Assembly: GCA_023436825.1 (NCBI GenBank)
Contig: JAEZHS010000598.1
Location: forward strand, 1 to 10,000
From: Pseudomonadota bacterium
Lineage (GTDB): Bacteria > Pseudomonadota > Alphaproteobacteria > Reyranellales > Reyranellaceae
Direction: 5' to 3'
Length of the DNA stretch: 10,000 nucleotides
In this document: positions 5,947 to 10,000 of the stretch, piece after piece
Position numbering within the stretch: the first letter of the stretch is position 1
Layout of the letters: each line of letters starts with the position of its first letter
The notes under the pieces: generated by a model
Told to the model about the DNA's origin: nothing
The model's database searches: none
Seen by the model: the letters and a program-made list of their open reading frames with translations, nothing else
Made by a program: the position numbers and the translations under genes

Positions 5947-7325
5947 TTCAGGAACTCGGCCACCACCAAGTGGTTTTCCTTCACCGGCCAGGTGCGGGCC
6001 GGGATGATCTCGTTGTTGAACACCGCCAGCACGGTTCGCGGCCCAGGCTCGAAAGCGAGCTTGCCGGTCGAGACGGCGGGCACGCCGTCGGTGATGCCGG
6101 GCGGCACCTTGCCGTCGAGGCTGAATTTGTCGCGGCCGACGCCGAAGTACCCGCGCGGCCGGCTCATGGTGACCACGGCCGCCGCCTGCTCGTCGCCCTT
6201 GGCGAACACCGCAGGCCTGAGATGAATCACGTCGCTCGAGCGCAGGAACGGCGAGCGGTAGGTGTGGGTGATGGGTTGCGCCGCCATGCGCAGCACGAAC
6301 TCGTAATGGGCGTCGGCGCGACCGATGAACGGACCCCACACGCCATCCTCGCCGGTCACCTTGCGATGGGCCGGCGTGGTGGTCTTCCGCTCGCCGGTCT
6401 TGGCGTCGACCTCGAAGATCTCGACCTCGGCGTCAGCGACCGCGAGGTTGGTGTAGACGCCGCCGTCGCTGACGCCGGTCACCTTGCCGTTCAGCACCGG
6501 CAACGGCTCCTGGGTGATGAACAGGTTGCCGGCCGGCTTGCCGGCGATGAACTCGAACATGGCGCCGAAGGCGAGCTTGTTGAACGCAACCTCGCGATGG
6601 TCGAGGCCGTCGAGGATGACGTTCTTGGCGCCGCGCAGCTCCGAGGAGTCGTAACTCACGCCCGTGGGCTTGCCCGGCGCGCCGACGAAGCGGCCGTCGG
6701 GCTGCGAGTATTTGTCGTTGGTATCGGAGCGGATCGCCATCATCCCGACGCCGGGAATCAAGTCGTCCGGTCCGGCGTTGAGGTCCTTGAGGAACGTGTA
6801 GGCGCCGTTGAACTCGCTGCCGACCAGCAGCGTGTCGGAATTGACGATGCCCTTGTTGGGCGTGCCGCACAGCACGGCGTGACTCACGAACTGCGCACCG
6901 CCGCCGTTCTTCAGGTAGGAGCGGATGGCGTTGCCGCCGCGCGAGGAGCCGATCAGCGCCACCTTGCGCCGGCCCGTCGCCTTCAACGCCTGCGCCACGA
7001 ATGTGGCCAGTTCCTTCATCTGTTCTTCGGCCGACGAACGGTAAAGCTCGGGCTTGGCGTCCTCGCGCCGTGCGTTGGGATAGGCGAAGTCGATGGCGAA
7101 GAGCTGGTTGCGCTTGTAGCCGTTGGCTTCGAAGCGCCAGATGTTGTTGATCCAGAGCGCGCTCGAATCGCCGTTGCCGTGCACGAACACCACGATCGGC
7201 GGACCGCTGTCGGCAGGCTGCTGCTGACGGCGCGGCGGCGCCGTTTGTTGCTGCCCGAGCACCACCCCCGGCACGAGTGCCGTGGCACCGCCGAGCAGGG
7301 CGCGTCTTGTGATTTGCGACGTCAC
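5943..7325 (-). CDS. Tat-exported alpha/beta hydrolase (lipase/esterase-like) with C-terminal beta domain
   Basis: The 460-residue protein begins with a probable twin-arginine signal, TRRALLGGATAL (6-17), and a cleavable-looking VVLGQQQ. A Gln/Pro-rich linker leads to an alpha/beta-hydrolase core: VVFVHGNGD (45-53) provides the oxyanion turn. Ser128 in GSSRGG is the nucleophile elbow. Asp201 or Asp204 is a candidate acid, and H243 in GLDHREV is the likely catalytic His. After about residue 268 comes a beta-rich region resembling a carboxypeptidase-regulatory-like/lipase C-terminal domain, as in some archaeal and bacterial lipases; this part is tentative. The substrate is unknown (ester, lipid or polyester). 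The start is GTG 7325 with GAGAG five bases upstream. The frame stays open much further upstream, but that part runs antisense to the alkyltransferase gene and the Tat signal fixes the start. Convergent 4-base overlap with the acyltransferase. Confidence 0.85.
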   Translation of the reverse strand: MTSQITRRALLGGATALVPGVVLGQQQTAPPRRQQQPADSGPPIVVFVHGNGDSSALWINNIWRFEANGYKRNQLFAIDFAYPNARREDAKPELYRSSAEEQMKELATFVAQALKATGRRKVALIGSSRGGNAIRSYLKNGGGAQFVSHAVLCGTPNKGIVNSDTLLVGSEFNGAYTFLKDLNAGPDDLIPGVGMMAIRSDTNDKYSQPDGRFVGAPGKPTGVSYDSSELRGAKNVILDGLDHREVAFNKLAFGAMFEFIAGKPAGNLFITQEPLPVLNGKVTGVSDGGVYTNLAVADAEVEIFEVDAKTGERKTTTPAHRKVTGEDGVWGPFIGRADAHYEFVLRMAAQPITHTYRSPFLRSSDVIHLRPAVFAKGDEQAAAVVTMSRPRGYFGVGRDKFSLDGKVPPGITDGVPAVSTGKLAFEPGPRTVLAVFNNEIIPARTWPVKENHLVVAEFLN

Positions 7326-7400
7326 CGACGCTCTCTTTCTCCCCCACGCATTCAAGTTCCTACATTGGCAAAAGCTGACGGCCAACGCTACGCTCGGTTC
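7326..7400. promoter_or_regulatory. Divergent intergenic region between hydrolase and alkyltransferase
   Basis: Seventy-five bases must hold the promoters of both divergent genes. On the plus strand TTGGCA (7365-7370), a 17-base gap and CTACGC (7388-7393) loosely fit the alphaproteobacterial TTGAC-N17-CTAWWC housekeeping promoter. That would put transcription start very close to the ATG at 7401, giving a leaderless or very short leader. No clear Shine-Dalgarno precedes that ATG, which fits this reading. Confidence 0.3.
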
Positions 7401-7865
7401 ATGACGATTTGTTACGTCGACAGCCCCGTCGGCCGGTTGGCCATCGAGGCGGATCACGACGCCGTGACCCGCGTGCGCTGGGCGAGCGCCAGTGAGCGGA
7501 CGCGCAACAAGTCGACCAGCCCGGTCCTGAAGGAAGCGGCACGGCAGCTCGATCGCTATTTTGCCAGGAAGCTCACACGCTTCGACCTGCCGCTCGCCGC
7601 CCACGGCACCGATTTCCAGAAGCGCGTGTGGGCGGCGATGTGCGACATTCCCTACGGCGAGACCGCAACCTATGGCGGCCTGGCAATGACCCTGGGCACG
7701 GGCCCGCGGCCGATCGGCATGGCCTGCGGCCGCAACCCCATTCCCATCATCCAGCCCTGCCATCGCGTGATGGCCAGCGGCGGCAAGGAGGGCGGCTTCT
7801 CCGGCGGCAAGGGGCTGCCGACCAAGCGGCAGTTGCTGGCGCTCGAGGGCGTCGTTCTTCTTTAG
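7401..7865 (+). CDS. ogt: Methylated-DNA--protein-cysteine methyltransferase (O6-alkylguanine-DNA alkyltransferase)
   Basis: The 154-residue protein removes alkyl groups from O6-alkylguanine in DNA by a one-time transfer to its own cysteine. The active site is Cys120 in IIQPCHRVMASGG; upstream are the typical TDFQKRVWAAMCDIPYGET and the helix-turn-helix/arginine-finger region TYGGLAMTLGTGPRPIGMACGRNP. After it comes GGFSGGKGLPTKRQLLALEG, the usual C-terminus. The length matches single-domain Ogt/MGMT proteins; there is no Ada N-terminal methyl-phosphotriester domain. Methionine and serine in HRVMASGG depart slightly from the common HRVI/VxxxG. The start is ATG 7401; MTICYVDSPVG is a normal N-terminus (start of the beta-strand TPLG motif). 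Immediately downstream lies the double palindromic repeat. Confidence 0.93.
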   Translation: MTICYVDSPVGRLAIEADHDAVTRVRWASASERTRNKSTSPVLKEAARQLDRYFARKLTRFDLPLAAHGTDFQKRVWAAMCDIPYGETATYGGLAMTLGTGPRPIGMACGRNPIPIIQPCHRVMASGGKEGGFSGGKGLPTKRQLLALEGVVLL

Positions 7866-7899
7866 TCTTCCGAAGCGCGCGCGTGCCTGCGCGCTCATG
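7866..7899 (+). repeat. GC-rich palindromic repeat, copy A (REP-like)
   Basis: This copy starts directly after the ogt stop codon. It reads TCTTCCGAA, then a GCGCGC arm, a short loop (TGCCT) and a second GCGCGC arm, ending CTCATG. The last 14 bases (CCTGCGCGCTCATG) are identical to the end of the copy at 9964-9997 in the same orientation. With the inverted copy at 7921-7956 it could fold into a long imperfect hairpin, which may also act as a transcription end for ogt. Confidence 0.7.
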
Positions 7900-7920
7900 G
7901 GGGCGCATTCACATGCGCAT

Positions 7921-7956
7921 CTGAGCACGCGGGACGCGCGCGGTCCGGAAGAGCAT
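7921..7956 (-). repeat. GC-rich palindromic repeat, copy B, inverted relative to copy A
   Basis: The reverse complement reads CTCTTCCGGACCGCGCGC and continues GTCCCGCGTGCTCAG. It matches copy C (9964-9997) over CTCTTCCGGACCGCGCGC exactly and copy A with a few changes and one indel. A and B face each other across about 21 bases (7900-7920), the arrangement of paired REP/BIME units. The copy ends 37 bases before the hemD ATG, so it lies in the hemD leader. Confidence 0.7.
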
Positions 7957-7993
7957 GATTGCATCGCTCCTAACTGCCCGCTACGGAGAGCCC

Positions 7994-9937
7994 ATGCGCG
8001 TGCTGATCATCCGGCCGGAACGCGAGGCGACCGCGTTGGCGACGGCGCTGGCCGAGCGTGGCCACACGCCGGTGATCGCTCCCCTGTTCCGGCTGGAATT
8101 CCTGCATCCGCCGGCGGAGTTCTCGGCCGTGCTCGCGGCCTGCCAGGCGGTGCTGTTGACCAGCGCCAACGGCGCGCGCGCGCTGGCCGACGCGAGCGAG
8201 CAGCGCGGCCGGCCGATCCTGGCGGTGGGCGACACTACGGCGAGCACGGCCGAGGGGCTGGGCTTCAACGCCGTCGCCTCTGCGTCGGGCGATGCCGCAG
8301 CGCTGGCCGAGCTGGTGCGCCAACGGCTCAAGCCAGCCGACGGCCCGTTGCTGCACGTGTCGGGCCGCGAGATCGCGGCCGATCTCGGTACGCTGCTGCA
8401 GCCGGCCGGCTTCGAGGTGAAGCGCTTCGTGCTCTACGACGCGCGCGAGGAGACCACTCTGCCGGACTCGGCACGCGCCGCCTTGGAGGCACGCGCGCTC
8501 GACGTCGTCACCTTCTTCTCGCCGCGCGCCGCGTCGGTATTCACCAGCATGGTCGAGGATGCGGGCCTCGCCGCCAGCCTTCGCGGCGTGACCGCCATCG
8601 CCATCAGCCCGGCCGCGCTCGCCCCGGCGGCAGGCCTGCCGTTCAAGGCGGTGGTGGCGGCAAAGCGACCCAGCCGGCAGGCCGTGCTGGACGAGATCGA
8701 CCGACTGGCCGAAGCCCCTGTACAAGGACAGGCGACCATGAGCGACACCTCCCCCGCCCCCGACGAACCGGCGGCTCCGACGGCAGGGGCTCAGCCCGTC
8801 CCCAATCAGCCTGTGATCGTGCGGCGCGGCCTGGGCGTGGTCGGCGCCTTCGTGGTCGGCGTGCTGGCCGCGGTGATCGTGCTGGCCGGTGCGCTGATCT
8901 CGCTGCCTTTCTGGCCGCAACAGATGCGCGACATGTGGCGTGGCCAGGCCGCAGCCCCCGCACCGACGCCCGGCATCGACCTGCAGGCGGTGCGTGCCGA
9001 CGCCACCCGCGTCGCGAATGCCACCGTCGATGCGGCGCGCAAGGAGCTGACGGCGCGGCTGGACGATCTCGAAAAGCGCCTGCGCGCAGTCTCGGCAACG
9101 GCGGCCGAACAGCCGGCAGGAACACCCGCCCCCTCAACTCAAACCAGTCCCGATCCCGCCATCGCCGAATTGCGCGGCCGCGTCGAAGCGCTGGAGCAGC
9201 GCCCGGCGGCCAGCGGAGCGGCCCCGACGCCGGCGCCCGCGCCGAGCAACGTCGAGGCCGAAAAGGAAATCGCCGTCCTGACGCGCGAGATCGCGGCCCT
9301 TCACACCACGCTCGGCGCCCTCGACCAGGCCGTCGCCACCCAGCGGGACCAGGCCAAGGCGCTGAGCGATGCCGTTGGCGCCCGAAGCAGCGGCGAGCAG
9401 AAGGCGATGACGGCGGCGCGGGCCTCGACAGTGATCGGCCTGGCGGCGCGGCTGGCGGGCTCGATCGATGCCGGCGTGCCGTTCGCGGCCGACCTCAATC
9501 TTCTGCAGCCGCTGGCACGAGACGATGCCAAGCTCGGCGAGATCCTGGCAGCCCTGCAGCCCTATGCGCAGACCGGTGTCGCCTCACGCGCCGCGCTCGA
9601 CGCCGAGTTCCCGGCTGTCGCCAAGGCGGCTCTCGCCGAGGACCTGGCCGACGATTCCTACGGCGAACGGCTTTTAGGCAAGCTGCGCGGCCTGGTCTCA
9701 CTGCGCCGCGTCGGCGACATACCGGGCGACACGACCGAAGCCAAGCTGGCGCGCGCCGAACAGGCCCTGCATGCCGGCGACATCGCCAAGGCGGTCGAGC
9801 TGGTGAAGTCGTTGCCGCCGCAGACCAGCATGGCGACGGCTCGATGGCTCGCCAGGGCCGAGGCGCATCTCGCCGCCAAGCGCAGCCTCGACCAGCTCGC
9901 CGGCTACGCCGTCAACCTTCTGGGCACGGCGCGCTGA
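7994..9937 (+). CDS. hemD: Uroporphyrinogen-III synthase fused to a mitofilin/COG4223-like membrane protein
   Basis: The 647-residue fused product has HemD at residues 1 to about 245, which cyclises hydroxymethylbilane to uroporphyrinogen III in the heme pathway. Family landmarks: MRVLIIRPERE, VLLTSANGARAL, ILAVGDTTASTAEGLGF, LHVSGREIAADL, YDAREETTLP, DVVTFFSPRAASVF and a final RPSRQAVLDEI. Then come a Pro/Ala-rich linker, one membrane helix (about 279-304), a long Ala/Glu/Gln-rich coiled coil (about 320-450) and a helical C-terminal domain (about 465-645). This is the architecture of the alphaproteobacterial mitofilin-like protein usually encoded separately next to hemD. The start is ATG 7994 with GGAGAG five bases upstream; an ATG at 7955 is in frame but extends beyond HemD homology. 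Met249 at the junction could start the second part alone. The separate function of that part (inner-membrane organisation or HemX-like) is inferred. Confidence 0.88.
   Translation: MRVLIIRPEREATALATALAERGHTPVIAPLFRLEFLHPPAEFSAVLAACQAVLLTSANGARALADASEQRGRPILAVGDTTASTAEGLGFNAVASASGDAAALAELVRQRLKPADGPLLHVSGREIAADLGTLLQPAGFEVKRFVLYDAREETTLPDSARAALEARALDVVTFFSPRAASVFTSMVEDAGLAASLRGVTAIAISPAALAPAAGLPFKAVVAAKRPSRQAVLDEIDRLAEAPVQGQATMSDTSPAPDEPAAPTAGAQPVPNQPVIVRRGLGVVGAFVVGVLAAVIVLAGALISLPFWPQQMRDMWRGQAAAPAPTPGIDLQAVRADATRVANATVDAARKELTARLDDLEKRLRAVSATAAEQPAGTPAPSTQTSPDPAIAELRGRVEALEQRPAASGAAPTPAPAPSNVEAEKEIAVLTREIAALHTTLGALDQAVATQRDQAKALSDAVGARSSGEQKAMTAARASTVIGLAARLAGSIDAGVPFAADLNLLQPLARDDAKLGEILAALQPYAQTGVASRAALDAEFPAVAKAALAEDLADDSYGERLLGKLRGLVSLRRVGDIPGDTTEAKLARAEQALHAGDIAKAVELVKSLPPQTSMATARWLARAEAHLAAKRSLDQLAGYAVNLLGTAR
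8724..8740 (+). promoter_or_regulatory. Internal ribosome binding site and ATG at the HemD/mitofilin-like junction
   Basis: AAGGA at 8724-8728 is nine bases before ATG 8738-8740, which is in frame with hemD (codon 249). It lies exactly where the HemD domain ends and the linker before the membrane helix begins. It could allow a separate 399-residue membrane protein to be made besides the fusion, or be a relic of two formerly overlapping genes. Seen in sequence; use is not shown. Confidence 0.5.
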
Positions 9938-9963
9938 CCCATGGCCTGCCCTTCCGCTTCATA

Positions 9964-9997
9964 CTCTTCCGGACCGCGCGCATCCTGCGCGCTCATG
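9964..9997 (+). repeat. GC-rich palindromic repeat, copy C
   Basis: CTCTTCCGGACCGCGCGC, then ATCCTGCGCGCTCATG. The internal GCGCGC (9976-9981) and GCGCGC (9987-9992) form a 6-base stem with a 5-base loop. It lies 26 bases after the hemD-fusion stop, in the same orientation as copy A. Together with copies A/B it brackets that gene. It may double as a transcript-end hairpin, but no T-run follows within the window. Confidence 0.7.
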
Positions 9998-10000
9998 ATC

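Noticed and set aside
5970..7400. Long plus-strand open frame leading into ogt, opposite the hydrolase
   Set aside because: Its translation is low-complexity Arg/His/Ala/Val-rich and antisense to the clear Tat hydrolase; only the part from ATG 7401 matches a family (alkyltransferase).
7326..7964. N-terminal extension of the hydrolase on the minus strand by about 213 codons
   Set aside because: It runs antisense to ogt and shows no homology; a Tat signal starting at GTG 7325 with a ribosome binding site gives a natural start.
1..10000. CRISPR array, tRNA, rRNA, insertion sequence or prophage genes
   Set aside because: I see no regularly spaced direct repeats, no cloverleaf with a CCA end, no rRNA-like sequence and no transposase or phage protein signatures; the only repeats are the short palindromic elements.

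Overview
The window is GC-rich, with mostly G or C at third codon positions. The genes look alphaproteobacterial: a KaiB/KaiC pair followed by a hybrid histidine kinase of the rhizobial/rhodospirillal type, and a HemD joined to a mitofilin-like membrane protein. A member of Rhizobiales or Rhodospirillales (for example a Reyranella-like or Bradyrhizobium-like soil bacterium) is a reasonable guess, but the sequence does not fix the genus.

Layout. Bases 1-358 hold no convincing gene. They contain part of a probable repeat at the left edge, a more AT-rich stretch, and three inverted repeats leading up to kaiB. Bases 359-4022 are a tight plus-strand operon: kaiB (GTG start, no visible ribosome binding site), kaiC (ATGA overlap with kaiB) and, 11 bases later, a soluble PAS-HisKA-HATPase-REC-REC kinase. 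No kaiA is present. Convergent to this, and overlapping it by 20 bases, is a minus-strand DUF218/YdcF-family gene (4003-4584). A plus-strand membrane acyltransferase (about 4711-5946) overlaps by 4 bases the end of a convergent, probably Tat-exported alpha/beta hydrolase (5943-7325, minus). A 75-base divergent gap separates the hydrolase from an O6-alkylguanine-DNA alkyltransferase (7401-7865). The last gene (7994-9937) encodes uroporphyrinogen-III synthase fused in frame to a one-membrane-span, coiled-coil, mitofilin/COG4223-like protein. The fused gene has a good internal ribosome binding site and ATG at the junction.

The hemD fusion gene is bracketed by copies of a short GC-rich palindromic repeat: two facing each other at 7866-7956 and one at 9964-9997. 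A probable fourth, partial copy lies at 1-25. These look like a REP-like family dispersed between genes.

Working together: kaiB, kaiC and the kinase most likely form a KaiA-independent timekeeping or stress-timing module. KaiC keeps both ATPase sites and the Ser-Thr phosphorylation pair but lacks the C-terminal tail that cyanobacterial KaiA binds. The PAS kinase with two receiver domains is the obvious candidate for output or input. The other genes (envelope acyltransferase, exported hydrolase, DUF218 protein, DNA repair, heme synthesis) look like unrelated housekeeping or envelope functions. The module resembles kaiBC-kinase clusters known from other alphaproteobacteria, so it is a variant of a described system and not an entirely new one.
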